Shown piece after piece: positions 1-12,813 of a stretch of DNA of 64,000 nt (position 1 is its first letter; each line of letters starts with the position of its first letter). This DNA is from Amphiura filiformis (taxonomy: Eukaryota > Echinodermata > Ophiuroidea > Amphilepidida > Amphiuridae), in contig NC_092628.1 in assembly GCF_039555335.1 (NCBI RefSeq), positions 97,344,536 to 97,408,535 on the forward strand, in the 5' to 3' direction. The position numbers and the translations under genes were made by a program. A model generated the notes under the pieces. It saw nothing but the letters and a program-made list of their open reading frames with translations. It ran no database searches and had not been told where the DNA came from.

Positions 1-1140
1 ATTTATTTATTTATTTATTTCACAATATTTCAACAGGGTAACCTGCTCAATAAAAATTGATTTTCAGCAGGGCCCTGCTTAACGTATAAAACACAGTTTT
101 ACATGTTAAAAGAAAATAAATATTTACATAAACATATAATCTATCCATAAAACCATGACGTAAAAGACATAAAAGATATGTATATAAATTATTGAATAAT
201 TGATAAAATCATTAGAAACTTCATAAGAATTGCATAAGAATATAAATATTGACATAAACATATAATCGAACCATAAAAACCATAATATTAAGAAACATGC
301 TGATGTAAAAGACATAAAAGATATATATATACATAAATAGGATAATTGATTAAAAAAAACATTAGAAAATACATAAGAAATATACATTGATATGCTAAAA
401 AACCTATTGCAATTGAAAACATAATTTAAGAATGCAGAGCAAGATGATGACTCATAAATGGCAAGATACATTAACATAATTTCAGATCTTTTTTAAAAGC
501 TGTTTTAAAAGACGAGAATGATTTTGCATCTCGGATATCCTTTGAAATAAGATTCCATGTGATACATCCCTGATATTGAAACATTCTTTTACCATAATAA
601 GTATTAAAACTAGGCTTGTAAAGATTTCCAGCTTTGCTTGTTCGTGTATGTACAGCATGGATAAAACTAACTGCATGAAATAAATCATTAAGGTAAACAG
701 GGGCCATATTATTCAAAACTTTGTACATCATACACCCATTATTATATAAAATTCGACTACGAATATCCATGAAGCCTAAAGTCATTAACATATCTTTGAT
801 GTGTGTACGGAATAGCATACATAAAATAATTCTCATGGCAGTATTCTGGAGTTTTTGAAGCCTATTTATATTAGTTTCCGTACAACTACTCCAGACAACC
901 ATTCCATAATCAAAGTGAGGAAGTACCAATGTGTTATAAATTGTGATAAGGGAACTCTTTGGTACAAATGGCTTAATTCTCCTCATGATACCAAGACCAT
1001 TACATACCTTTCGTCAAACGTTGTTAACATGATCATTCCATTTTAAGTTTGAATCAATAGAAACACCAAGATACTTAAACGAATTTACATTTTCAAGCAC
1101 AATATCACCAGCACGTATGAACTTACATTCGAACACCTGA
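1..1140 (-). pseudogene. 3' end of a non-LTR (LINE) retrotransposon: ORF2 C-terminus, 3'UTR and ATTT-type tail
   Basis: On the minus strand the frame from about 1140 down to 471 reads like the end of a LINE reverse transcriptase ORF: FKYLGVSID, then LVLPHFDYGMVVWSS, LQKLQNTAMRIIL and a closing TWNLISKDIRD...FKTAFKKDLK block, which are typical of the thumb/C-terminal part of Jockey/CR1-like ORF2 proteins. A TGA near 1018 interrupts the frame after WNDHVNN, so the copy is dead. The 3'UTR contains a CAGGGCCCTGCT stem, and the element ends at the window edge in an AAAT repeat. The EN and RT palm domains are absent (5' truncation). The UTR hairpin resembles that of the copy at 6895-7510, so the two probably belong to one clade. 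Confidence 0.8.
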
Positions 1141-1299
1141 TATGTTTTGTTTAGATGGTGTGAACAAAAACTTGGTGAATTGTGGTAACCACAATCGTAC
1201 TATGTGCCATCTATGGATTATTATTATACATTTTTCTGCTTCTCGTATCAAAACTGCTGGAGGAATACAACTCAAAAATTGGAAACATATAGGCCTTAA

Positions 1300-1920
1300 G
1301 GGCTGGGGTATGAACGTTTGGACATATTATATATAAATCATCTTTATTCAACATAAAGAAAAACACATATAAAGCCCAGATCTACTGCAACCCATTCCGG
1401 TTGCAGGCAAGGCAGGACAAAAATACAAACATTTAAATAAATAAACAATTTATTGTGGGACATTAGAGCACATCAGACATATCAAATTGCATTCTGAATA
1501 ATGAAGAATGTCTTTCTGATATCAAATAATTTTGATTTTTGAAATTAGCAATGTAATACACATTTTATGGCAAATGATTAAAATTGATATTTTGATATTT
1601 AACAGTACTCAAGTAAACTTTATAAATCTGATGATTTATACTTAAAGTGCCGACGATCAGTTGAAAATTTTGACCTTTCGTATTGAAGATATGTTTTTTT
1701 TTTTTTTTTTTTCAAAAAAAATTAGGTGTTTTTGGGGAAAAAATCCATATCTTCAATATGAAAGGTCAAAATTTTCAATTGATCGCCAGATTTTCCTCCC
1801 AGCTACATACACTTTTATTTGATATTCTTCGTATTCAGAATGCAATTCGATATGTCTGATGTGCTCTCATGTCCCACAAAAAATAATGTCGAAATGCTCA
1901 AAACGCTCATTCTGGATCCC
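1300..1920. mobile_element. Foldback (MITE-like) element with TTAA target duplication
   Basis: Two nested inverted repeats make almost the whole element a hairpin. The outer arms contain GGGACAT.AGAGCACATCAG (left about 1457, right about 1855-1875). The inner arms contain AAAATTTTGACCTTTC near 1662 and its complement near 1760. The ends GGGCTGGGG/GGATCCC abut TTAA at 1296-1299 and 1921-1924, the signature of piggyBac- or Kolobok-type transposition. There is no coding capacity. A LINE 3' end is nested in the left arm. Confidence 0.7.
1328..1452 (-). mobile_element. Truncated LINE 3' end nested in the foldback element
   Basis: Read on the minus strand this is a short 3'UTR with a hairpin (CTGCAACCGG...GGTTGCAG), then TTGAATAAAGATGA and a short TA-rich tail. 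It interrupts the left arm of the 1300-1920 element: the left piece ends in GAACGTTTGGACA and the arm resumes at TTATTGTGGGACA, whereas the right arm is uninterrupted. No protein is encoded. Confidence 0.55.
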
Positions 1921-2144
1921 TTAATGTAAGATAAAAAAAAAAACATGAAAAAAATCAGACCATGCCCTTTAAAGTAATTTTCAATGTGTCATTCAATCTT
2001 TAATAATAATATTATATCAGAATAAGAAATCAAAAGGCAACATGAGCAGATTGCAAATCAAATATGTCAGCTGCAAAGTTTATAACTATTACCACACAAT
2101 CAAATCTTATTTGCAGCAAAATTGATGGGAACCCTGGAATATAT

Positions 2145-5100
2145 TCACCTTAATTGTTTGCAATTCTGTCCAACTTTCACAAGTACTTCATCATTTACTG
2201 CAGCATTTTGACTCAAGCGTAACTCCACTAATTCAGTCAAGTGGGATAAGGAACACAGACCAGTAGGGGACACTGTAATAAAAAGACCAGATAATATAAC
2301 AAACTGTAAAACAAATACCACTTATTTCAAGAAAGTACCTGTAAGAAAAGAACAGACTGTAAATCTTTTGAGAGTCTGAAGAATGTGAAAATGTCAAAAA
2401 GCTAAGAACCTTATTTTGGCTTTCTCTAAAGAAGAATAAAAAAGTTGCTTTTTACAGTTTAAAAACTACACATTATTTGTTTACCTGTTTGTACCAGGCC
2501 AGACAAATCCAGCTTGTTGAGTTGAGTGCAGTGCTGAAATATTAACAACAGATTACACAGGAAGATAAATTAATGCATGCTGGTATTGAGCATCAATGCC
2601 GAGTAATCCTGATTTGAGAAAGTGTGCCATTATTACATCTTTGGGTATTTTTTAGTAACTCATGAATGAATATTCTTGTATTTAACCAAATTATGAACTA
2701 TTTAGCTTACATTTGTGTGCAAATCACATAGCCCATTCATACATACACATACCCCACTGTATATTTAATTGTGACCTTGATAATTATAATGAGGACAAAA
2801 GTAGGAAATATTAGTTTAAAAACTTAGCACTGGGAAAACAAGTAAAACTGCAATCTGTCATTGAATCTGATTCCCAAAAAAACATGACTAAAAGGGCAAA
2901 ATACTAAGGCTAAGTTACACCAGAAAATAGCTGTAGTCACAACAATGCAAAATAGATCAAAATTAGACCAAAAAATAAACTATGGAGATTGTCAGTATCA
3001 CAGTATGCTTCTTCAAATCCAAATAAACTATTTTCATGTGTGATAACTGTACTCACCTGAGCTAGCAGCCTCAATGATTTGTCAGTGATATGATAACAGT
3101 AACTAAGATCAAGGCACTTAAGGTGGGTAGTACATTTTGCTGTCAGTTCATAGATACTTGCATCATCAAGACGACTGCATCCACTTGCTATGACAGTGTG
3201 GCAGGATTGATTTAGGATGTGAAAGCACTGCAATGTTAAGATGAGAAGAAAGTTTAGCTTCAAACTTAATGCCCCATTAAATTTTGTGATCTAAAGTATC
3301 TCCACAAGTCCTTCTCAGCAACTGATTGAAATTCTTTGTTCAGATATTAGTTGAGATAGATGTTGTGTGCATCTCCACAAGACCTTCTCAGCAACTGATT
3401 CTCAATCTCACACAATGCCACAGTGTGTTTGATTAAGCATGTGGGGGTGATTGTTCACATCTGGGTACTGCTTTGCTCTTACTTGATGCAGTGTATTGAA
3501 TGCGGTGAGCGCTGCATAGTTGAATACCTGCTAATTATCACATTGTGAGCTCTTATAATAATAATGTTCCCAAAATAATCATGGAAGAATGCATTGATAT
3601 AATGTAAATTTAATAAATACAGTGATTTATAGACTGCAACTTATATCAACCATGGAAGTATATCCTCCAAATGGATCTTAAGGTATGGCTGTATTGTGAA
3701 GCGCATCACATTATACATCTTTAACACATTGAGCAGAACTGGATAAGATGAGACAGGAGTATGTGAAGAGGTTTGATTTTAGAATGCGGAGTACCTGGGA
3801 AAAACCTGTGAGGGCAGTCAAAGATTGGCATCCATACTCACTTAAGCCATTGCAGGGAATTATACCCAGGCTGCAGTGGTGAGAGGAGAGTGCTTCAACC
3901 ACATCCAACCTGTCCTTCCTTAAACCTACTTACCTTTCCCCTGAATCTTTTACTTTCTCTTATGTCAATGTACTCCAGCATTGGACAGTTGTGAAACAAC
4001 CACCAAAATCTGAAAAGAAAATGATCATAATATAGATCACAATGCATGTGTGTGGGGGAGTGTGTTGGGTATGTGCATGCTTGGGTAATTACCATCAAAC
4101 AGGATGAAAGCAAGTTCTCACTCCTGCAATGGCAAACCATGTCTAATTGCAGAGGATGGTCCATATTCACTCTCACAAGCAAAGGACTAGAAACACCATA
4201 AAATACATTTGCAAAGGTGTGTGGGTTGACTATGTATGTGTGTGTTTATGTGAATATCAAATCTTGGATAATTGATGTGCATGCATAAGTGCATAAATCC
4301 AAACCTGGAAAAATATAAAGTATAACAGCAGTAGCTTATGGGCTCTTGAGTTAAGATGAAAGGTATCTTATACAAAATATTGGCAATCCATCAAGATTTG
4401 ATTTGAAACTTCTTGGAACATTTCCAAAAAAATGTACAAACATGTTTAAAAAAATCTTGTTTTAGGCCTATTTGAAGAAAATTCTGTAAAATTGAGGTAC
4501 TGACATTGTGCCGCTTTAGTCATGCACGTAAATGTGTGTGCTGCATTCCATAACCTCCCCGTGGGTGCATGCATTGTCATGGTTGAGTAACAGAAATGCA
4601 GGCATTTGTTACGTTGTGTTAATTCAATTATAAGAGTACAGCAGACCTCATAATTTCTATACAATGTACTCACCCCTTTTCACCTACTCCTAAGCACCTT
4701 TGCAGTATAAGTTTCTACAAAATGAAAATAAGAGCTGTTATAAGTATCATAGAATTTCTACTAATGGGCTCAATAGAAACTTAACAATACTGCGTAAATT
4801 ATTTCTTTATCAGCAACAATTTAAGTCTAAACAATTTCATAAACTTAAGGTTGGTCTGAACCATGGCATGTTTTAAAAATGCCAAATTCCAGTTTTCTTG
4901 AATTCTATATTCATTAGTCTGTGTATTTAAAGTTTGAAATGAAAAATTTTAGGTTTTTATATTTTTTACCAAATTTCTATCATTTTTAAATATGGTATTT
5001 CACCCTTTTTTCATCTGAAATCGTCCACATGGTCAATGGCGGGAAATCTTGCCAATGTTGTTGCTAACGATAACATATTTTTGCTGCGCCCGACGCAAAA

Positions 5101-8100
5101 TACAACAAGCCAGCCTGCGTTTCCCCGTGCGCTTCACCTGTATCTCGCGCGGAGCTTCACAACAACTTCGCTGACATGGCTGAAGACATGGTTAAAACAT
5201 TTTCCATAATTCCATAGTTCAGACCAACCTTAACAAATCCACATTATGATATTGATTTTTCATACAGGAAAGCTTAATGATTTCAAAACCTTGATTATAC
5301 AAAATACTTCTAACTGCCTGATAACCATGTTTGTGATTAGTTGATTATTCTAGTACAGGATTAAACTGGGATTATATTTCCAATGGACATTTTACTTCCA
5401 TGTCATTACCTTTAACTTATTACAACTTTGGCTAAGTTGCTGCAGTGTTTTGTTTATGATGCTAACTCCAGTCAAGTTTATGTTTTCAAGTCGTGTACAC
5501 CTCTTTCCTATTGAGAAAAAAAAATGAAATTATGAAAGACATAATGAGATTGCACAGAAATCAAGGTAAATATCTCCAAAGACTTAGGCCAATTGCACCA
5601 AATAAGCATAATTTTTGATAAAAGGCTACTAATTTAGTAAGGAGGCTAATATCCGGTGATTTTGTAACATCCAAATCACAATCAGAATAAAGTTGGTTAA
5701 TTAGCAAAAAGAGTAAATACGATGTGAATGGATCCCACACAGCACATAGCTTTTCCCCCAAATAAAAACAAAATAAATAAATAAATAACTGTTTAGCACA
5801 TAGCTTTCTGACCAAATGTCTCTCAGATAAACCCTTTCTTTTACTGATTTTATTCATTCCTATACAATACACAATATGCAAGCAAATAGATCTGAGTGTA
5901 CACGGGAGCGCTCAACTAGTTAGCGCTTTTAAAGCACAAACTTCCTTTTTCATACACGCACGCTAACTGATTGAGTTTGCTAACACGCCCCTCACTTATT
6001 GTCGACCCCCATGGGCAACATGTCTACCTTCCACCGCATGGTTACCATTTTGATTTTAGTATTTAGTTCTGCTCAGTAATTAATACTTTAGTAATTTTAG
6101 CCAGCAGTTGTGGAATAGATACTAGAGAAGTAATGTTACTAAACAAGTGACTTGCCCGGATTTGGTGCATTCAGGCAATTGTGTATCAAAAATAGTCACA
6201 CAAAAATGAACCAGAATGACACTAGTAATCAACTTCATATGGCCAGCAACCAAATCATTATCTCAGTCATGACTGTACATATAACACACTGATGTGCAAC
6301 TCATAAAATTGGACAAATCAGGACTCAAATTTGGCACTTGCCCATTAGCAGCAGGGTTGCCAAATCCGCGATATGGTAGCCATAATAATATATTTCCACC
6401 AGACATACAGAACATATTATCTATTTTACACCACTAAATATTTGTTAGAACTTGGACATCACTGGAAATAGATTGGAAATAGATTAAATAACAAAGACAT
6501 GTTATATAGAATATTCTACATCAAACAATCAGAGTCTGCAGTGACCCTTACAGAAGGAGAGAGAAGCAAACCCTTTGCACGTACCAATCAACTCTATGGA
6601 TCTATAGGTGAGTAGGTGTGGTGAGGATGACAGATCTAATGATCGAAGGTTCCTGCAACCACGCAAGAGGATAGAGCGGAAGATTTCATCTGTCAAACCA
6701 ACTGGAGATGAAGAGTCACCTGTGAGAATGTGAGAAAAGAGCACAAGAGGATGATTAAAGGTATGTGACCCGATTAACAACCTCCTCCACTTTACCCATC
6801 AAAATGCAGATTTTAATATCAGGTGAGTCCATATTTTTCTCATAATCCCATAGAGGCCTTGCATGTGACGTATCATCCCGTGAATATGGCGGACTACTCA
6901 AATGCATTCAACAAAAGCATGATTGCAATCTACCGTAACAGTTCGTCTCACACACATAACCCTGCACTACGATCACATAGGTTGATGACAACATTTGATT
7001 TTGTTCATGATAACCATAATCATATAACTAGAAATCATACTTCTAATACATTGATTGTACCAAAATTTAAATCAAATTCAGGTCAACATACTTTTCATGT
7101 CAGGGCAGCCTATGCATGGAATTCTTTGCCACCGACAGTAAGAGCTCAGATGGAAAATATGACTTTAGGCCAATTTCAATCAAAAATTAAAGACATTTAG
7201 GCCTGTCTTTATCTATATTTTTATTCATTTACTTGCTTGATTTTTTGTATATAAATATAATTATTGTATTTCTGTATTTTGAATCATGGTATTTATAATT
7301 ATCTTGTAGTTGATGATACCATTATACTTATTTGCAATATATTGTAAATACATTGTAAATACTGTATGATATTTTGTAAATATTGTGTACTGTATCGTAA
7401 TATATTTTGTTGCTATAACATGTATCAATGAGGGCCTGCTTGAAAAGCAGTGCATGTCACTGAAGCAGTATAACCCTCAATAAAGAAAGAATAAATAATA
7501 ATAATAATAATGGACTGCACTCTGCCATAACTACGGTGAAGGACACCGGCTCAAATCCTTTGTTTGGAGCCAATCGATAATTTCATGCAGGGCCTCTATT
7601 GAATATGGCATTATTTTATGCATCTAAATCTACATGTGGCTGGGAGTCTTAGACAATAGGCTATTCCAGTTGAAATTCATACTATCTATGGAGGGCATGA
7701 CCTTAATCTTCCATATAGAATGTGCAAATTTCAAATGATTTTTCCTGAATAGGTGGCTCCATTTGAAATATACACTATCTGGATGGTACATTTAAGATCA
7801 TGTCTTCTATAGGGGGGTGCATGGACTTCAACTGGAATGGCTGAATGGACATACCTGTAGCAAACTTCAATCCTTTGAAGATATTGGTAAATGTTAAATA
7901 TTCAACAGACTGCCAACTGGCCTTGGCTACATTATACCATCTCTTGCAAACTGAAACAAAAATAAGGATATCAAAAAATGTGTGGCAGGATGAAAAAACA
8001 TTCCTTCCAAATTGTAGCTGAGGGATCCTGTAGCAGTAGGGGATTTGGAAATGCAACATAATCCCATGCAGCAATTGGTAAGGTGTCACCTAGAATATGT

Positions 8101-11100
8101 AAAGCACTTACTAAGGCTGTATGTATATTACAGCTAAATTGGCCGCAGTTTCTCCAATGAAACCCAGTCTTGTGCCAATAGCAACTAAACATTACACAGT
8201 GATCCCTAAATTACCCATTCATTACATCACACATTCCTATATCATTTGGATTATCCTGTATTTTTCAGAGAGCTGAACAGCCAGGTGTACAAATTGAGCC
8301 CATCAGAGAAGCAGGATTGAGCATTTTAGTACCATAATTGGCTCTCTGTGTACTACTAGAGAATGTTTTATTTCAGCATTCATTATTTGCCTGCCAATGG
8401 ACATTTTTGACTGTTTTATATATTAGTGTAGGTCAAATTGGGAAAATTAAGATTAGCATCTAACTTGTTTTTCTTGGACACCAGAGGCTATAAAAAAGCC
8501 CTTAGCTGTTTGAACTCAGGCACTTACCCCTTTCTACCACAAGCCTGTCTTTGAGGTCTAACAATACAAAGATCTTGATCAGTATCTCATCATACAGTTT
8601 ATGGATTACAGCATCATCTTCAGACACGTCATAGGTGGTTGTAAATAACTCTCTGTCACAGGCATCTTCAAATTGCTACAAATAAAATAAATGTATCAAA
8701 GAAACAACAAGGCATAGTTACAACAGGCACAAAAATGACAAGGAAATATTAATTTGAACTGATTAGCTTACAACAAGAATGCTTTTAACATCATCATGTG
8801 CCGTGAACATGCACACATTGTCATTAAGAACAAACTGATTTATTTGCATCCTGATGGCTTTAGAAAAGTGAAATGCCGATCTAGAGTGTAATTTAAGTAA
8901 TTACACTAAATCCTTTGCCATCATCCCAACTGCATATGGTCATGTTTTTTGAGGTGGGACCCAATTGTGTCACATCTTGCAATTTGTCAAAAATCAACTC
9001 CTTTTTTGTATTTCTGATTATATTTCAAAAAGTTTTCACCCAAACTAGTAAAAGTATACATTTTTAGAAAGCATATATTGTCATGACTGCAAATCTGTAA
9101 AGTTTGAATGGATATACAGGGTGTACCAAAAAATATACAGGGTGATTCCATTGAAAAATACCGAAAAAATTAAATTTCTTTACCGCTCCAATATTTCTAC
9201 ATAGTATATTAAATTGGAAAATGAACTTGATATTTGGAATGTACACAGTTAGTCCTTTCATTAAATGTATAGTTTGCACTATATTTGTTAAGCCCATTGT
9301 GTTATACAGGGTGTGAAAAAAAGTTGTAAATTAATTTTTTTAATTTATGTAAAATTTCCCTAAGTGCCATTAAATTTGGAAGATAAATTCAAAATAGTTT
9401 ACAGAATTGCTATAATATCAAATTTAAATATCCAATTCCTATATAGGGTGTTCCAAAAATCAATATTCAGTGAATAATAAGTAACAAAGGTACATGTACA
9501 ATACATGTACAATAGCCTACATCAATGAACTATTTAACAATAACCAGAGATCAATATGTCATCAGATTAAATCATTTGACTGTAATAATCTCCTTTTAGA
9601 AGATTTATTTCATATTTCAAAGATAAAACAATATTGAAATTTATTTCATATGCATGCATGCAAAATTAAAGCCCATTGTATTGTATGACCCACATTCCAC
9701 TGCATTAATTAAAAGCTTGTTAAATCCTTAATTACTAAGTTCGTTAAGATTAACTAGGCAATTATAGTTATAGAAAGTTAAAAAATAAGATTAACATTAT
9801 GCAAAATGCATTTTTACTTCTACTAGGCAACAAAGTGCATAAATTTTATTAATGAACATCAACTTCCCATTGGAATTACACAGAGCTCCTCCGCTTCCGG
9901 CTCCTCCACTTCCGGCACCACCCCTGACTAATTAACTTAATTAAGCTGTTGTAATTAATTAATACATTTGTTTAATTGTATTTGTTATTAATTCATTAGA
10001 TTAATAATTTATCTTCAAAATAAGACCAAAACCATTTGTTCATGATGAATTTTAGCAAAAATATAGGAATAAGTAGACAAAATGATTTAGCAAAATGTGA
10101 CAGCACCACCTTTTTTAGGGTCCCAGTATAAAAAACATGACCATATGTTATTCTATTGTGCTAATTAGTATCAACTGAAAACAGCATTCCAAAGGTGACA
10201 GACATAAGAACACAATGTGAACTCAAGTGTAACTTCTGATACACCAGTGGATCTGTAAACCTTCTTAACTCCCACATTAGTAAAAACTACACAACTAACA
10301 CAAAGAAACAGACTAGTAAGCAGTAATTACCTCTTGCTTTTTGTTCTTCGAATCTAAATTGTACTTTTGAGCTTTGGACAATTGTTTGTTGTTTCTTGGT
10401 TCTGCATATTCAATTCTGAGAACTCTGAAAACAAAATAATGCAAATAATGTAAGAAAGTAAAAGAACTCTTGCAAATACTTTCTTGGTGCAATGTTCCTG
10501 TCTAGGTGAGTGAAGGTTTGTAATTAGCAATTTAAATAGATCAAAGACTCTAATTATTTTACATAATTCCACATAAGCTCTACATTACCAAATAGGTGAA
10601 TATTATTTGTTTGTTCTTATTTCTACATGTGCAATAGTCAGAGATGCTACAGGGTCAACCAAATAATCCTGAACTTTTGTGAAGCGTAATGAAGTTTTTG
10701 GGTTTATGCCTGTGCATAGTACATTATGAATCACTGCATTTTTACGAAACACTTTGACCTTACCTTTCACGCAGAGTAAGCTCCTGTTCTGTCGCAGCCA
10801 TTACACGTTTCACTTCCTCTGGAGTTCTAAAGGTCACAAAAGCCATCCTAAATGGATAGGTATTCAAAGCAAATCAAAATGTATATGAATCAATATTATC
10901 AGTTATTGAAGAGAATTAACAACTTCCACACTAATCATCAGTGCATATTAAGGGATTTTTTTTGATGGATGAGCAATATTAATTCAATGAATATCCTAGC
11001 TGTTCTGCTTGGTGCTATTTCTAAAGAGCCTGTTGCGGTAGTCTACAATCAAAGACCACAATTTGGATTTAACAACTGGGTGAACACTAATAATAGGGCA

Positions 11101-12752
11101 TGGGTGGTTATTAGAATGAAGATGTTTACAACCACTCAATGATGAAAAACATGTTAATTTTCAATGTACCAAACATTGCAGCAGTTTATGTGTGTTATTG
11201 CCAATCACTTACCCTTTTGATCTGGATTTGTGTTGTAGATGTTCCTGCAGCAAATAAACATCAACAACTTTGCCAAATGATCCAAAGAACCGTCTCAACT
11301 CTGGCATCTTCACCTGTTGAGTAAGATCATTTAATTTTCATTTAATACCTAGTGCATCTTTCTACACAATGACATCAGCATTATAAAGGGACCAGGTACA
11401 AAATCATATGGAGGAAAGGGAAGAATGGCCAATACATATAGCTAGAGGATACAAAAATCAAGACATGATAAATGACAATAACCAAAAGACAAGAACAGGG
11501 AAAGAGTGGACCTGTAAAAGGTTTCAGACAAGTCTATGTTTGAACTTTGAACTGAGTATAAATTTTTGGTTTTACTTCCTTTTATGTTTTGTTGGACAAT
11601 ATTTGTATCAAGAGAACTCCAAACAACAGTACAGAACCAGTAATTATTGTGCAGTTCAACAAAAACAGGGTGTAAAATACTAGCATGAAAGTTTATGTGT
11701 TGGTAATCAAATATATGGAGTTTATGTATTGTGAACAAATTTGTTCATACATACATACATACATACATTACAAATTCAAAGAACAGACCTTCCAGAATAG
11801 GAAGTCGTACATACACACATACATACATAGGAGGCAAAATATATAATTACTGCACTGAGAGCTCTGATATTCTAGCTTGGGGACTAGATTACTATTTGGT
11901 CAAATTGAAAACACTCCATCAAGTTGGGCAAGTGGATTTCTATGTGGACTTTCCTATCGGACAAGTGCAAATTTTACAATTCTGCGAGGCCTGATCATAG
12001 GGTTAATACAGACTAATGTGTTCTGATTTAACACAACTGATTTAATACAAATGAAAAACAAACAACAAACTTGTCTAGTATATACCACTCTAATATACCA
12101 GTTAAATCAAAATTTCCAAATCACTCTACTGTGACTGCTTTTCAATTGATTTATCTGGCATAACTGTAAAAGTGAGCATTGGTGTAAGAAATCTCTCCAT
12201 TACCTGCATTCCTTACCTTAAATGGAATGTTCTTGACCATAATCTTGGCTTCATTACCACCTATCTCTTGTCTCCCCATTCTGGTCACTCTACTTTGTCC
12301 TGATGAACTTACATTATTCTCAGCAAAAGTAGCAAACCCAAACCCTTTACCAAAACTTGATGCAACACTCGGACCATCCGAAGGATACCCAGCACTTTGT
12401 TTCGAACTGTCTTTGTTAGAGTCATTATAAGCATCATGTTGTTGAATTGATGCAAAAGATGTTTTTGTCTTGTTACTATCATCCTCCTTTGTTGATTCCA
12501 ATGAGGTACTGTCTAGCAGTTTATCCATCTCATGTCCATTGTTTTCAACATCATCCTTATACTTTTGGTTACGATGAGCTGCTGCAAGGTTCAGCTCTCC
12601 TTTGCTTAGAGCCTCTTCGACATGTACTTCTTCTGTCCCGAGTACTGCTTTGAGATTGATTTTGCCCAAACCATCTGTATTATCTGTGGGTTTTTCTTTG
12701 GCTTCTGTGAGGAGATTTTCTTGTCTTGGGTTATTATCCTCTGTATTTGTAA
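2145..12752 (-). CDS. RRM + F-box + leucine-rich-repeat protein (EEED8.10-like), 13 exons, 5' end incomplete
   Basis: Exons in transcript order: 12752-12217, 11313-11213, 10847-10764, 10424-10331, 8675-8528, 7950-7855, 6719-6585, 5507-5410, 4714-4674, 4009-3934, 3227-3057, 2533-2485 and 2272-2145. All junctions are GT-AG and every phase matches, giving about 584 residues plus a TGA. Residues 1-165 are acidic and Ser/Asn-rich, probably disordered. An RRM follows (RNP2 IMVKNIPF, RNP1 KGMAFVTF; about 168-245). Next come an F-box (HKLYDEILIKIF...VCKRWYNVA; about 296-340) and cysteine-containing LRRs (CRNLRSLDLS, CTRLENINLTG, LKCLDLSYCYHITD, CTQLNKLDLSG). F-box/LRR proteins are substrate adaptors of SCF ubiquitin ligases; the RRM suggests an RNA-linked target (inference). 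The first listed exon starts in phase 1, so an ATG exon lies upstream. A donor-like GTGAAT at the end leaves open further exons below 2149, but read-through gives an immediate stop, and an ATTAAA lies about 150 bases on. Confidence 0.85.
3728..3908 (-). mobile_element. tRNA-derived SINE, family 2, intronic copy
   Basis: The minus strand matches the copy at 48475-48695: a TCTAAAATC.....CTCTTC block, CAGGTTTTTC followed by a GGT.CTCCG box, and a degraded B-box-like GGGTATAATTCC. It lies in an intron of the RRM/F-box/LRR gene just below the 4009-3934 exon. Confidence 0.55.
4849..5229. mobile_element. TTAA-flanked MITE
   Basis: The terminal inverted repeat GGTTGGTCTGAAC at the left matches GTTCAGACCAACC at the right, and imperfect pairing continues inward. 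TTAA lies at both flanks (4845-4848 and 5230-5233). The interior is richer in CpG than its surroundings. The element sits in an intron of the minus-strand gene, is non-coding, and has a piggyBac/Kolobok-type duplication. Confidence 0.7.
6353..6385. repeat. Fragment of the CAGGGTTGCCAAA element
   Basis: CAGGGTTGCCAAATCCGCG followed by a TGGTAGCC block matches one end of the element at 20189-20351. Only this end is present. It is intronic. Confidence 0.4.
6585..6719 (-). CDS. Exon of the RRM/F-box/LRR gene (first LRRs)
   Basis: A 135-bp exon (phase 1 in, phase 1 out) between TTCTCACAG and GTACGT. It encodes FRSILLRGCRNLRSLDLS and following residues, the first clear cysteine-containing leucine-rich repeat after the F-box. 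It is listed separately because it shows most directly that the F-box protein continues into LRRs. Confidence 0.85.
6843..7610. mobile_element. Inverted-repeat element split by a LINE insertion
   Basis: The left part (about 6843-6894) carries ATAGAGGCCTTGCATG. The right part (about 7511-7610) carries the inverted match CATGCAGGGCCTCTATT. The LINE tail at 6895-7510 lies between them, so a foldback element was invaded by a LINE. It is intronic in the minus-strand gene. The boundaries are approximate. Confidence 0.5.
6895..7510 (+). pseudogene. LINE ORF2 C-terminus with 3'UTR and AATA tail
   Basis: The open frame up to the TAG at 7198-7200 ends with FKSNSGQHTFHVRAAYAWNS, then LPPTVRAQM and FQSKIKD. 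The HTFxVRAxxAWNSLP signature is typical of the last residues of LINE (CR1/L2/Jockey-like) ORF2. The 3'UTR holds a GGGCCTGCTTGAAAAGCAG hairpin and ends in AATAAAGAAAGAATAAATAA plus an ATA repeat. The same UTR motif occurs in the copy at 1-1140. It is 5'-truncated, with no EN or RT core. Confidence 0.8.
7658..7843. mobile_element. GGCTATTCCAGTTGAAAT foldback MITE, copy A
   Basis: A near-complete hairpin element with termini GGCTATTCCAGTTGAAATTC and the inverted CAACTGGAATGGC. It ends about 11 bases inside the intron that follows the F-box exon (donor at 7854). It belongs to a family with further copies at 26947, 36999, 38541 and 39525. Confidence 0.75.
9117..9470. repeat. Repeated ACAGGGTGT motif region
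   Basis: Four spaced copies of TA(C)AGGGTGT followed by a CCAAAAA or GAAAAAAA stretch start near 9117, 9137, 9306 and 9446, in AT-rich intronic DNA. Similar motifs occur at the ends of several invertebrate mobile elements. No ORF is visible and the element type is unresolved. Confidence 0.4.
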
Positions 12753-12813
12753 CTGCAGGGAAAAAGAAAACCAAGAAAGTAATATTTAATACCTGTACAG
12801 CACTGGTAATGTC

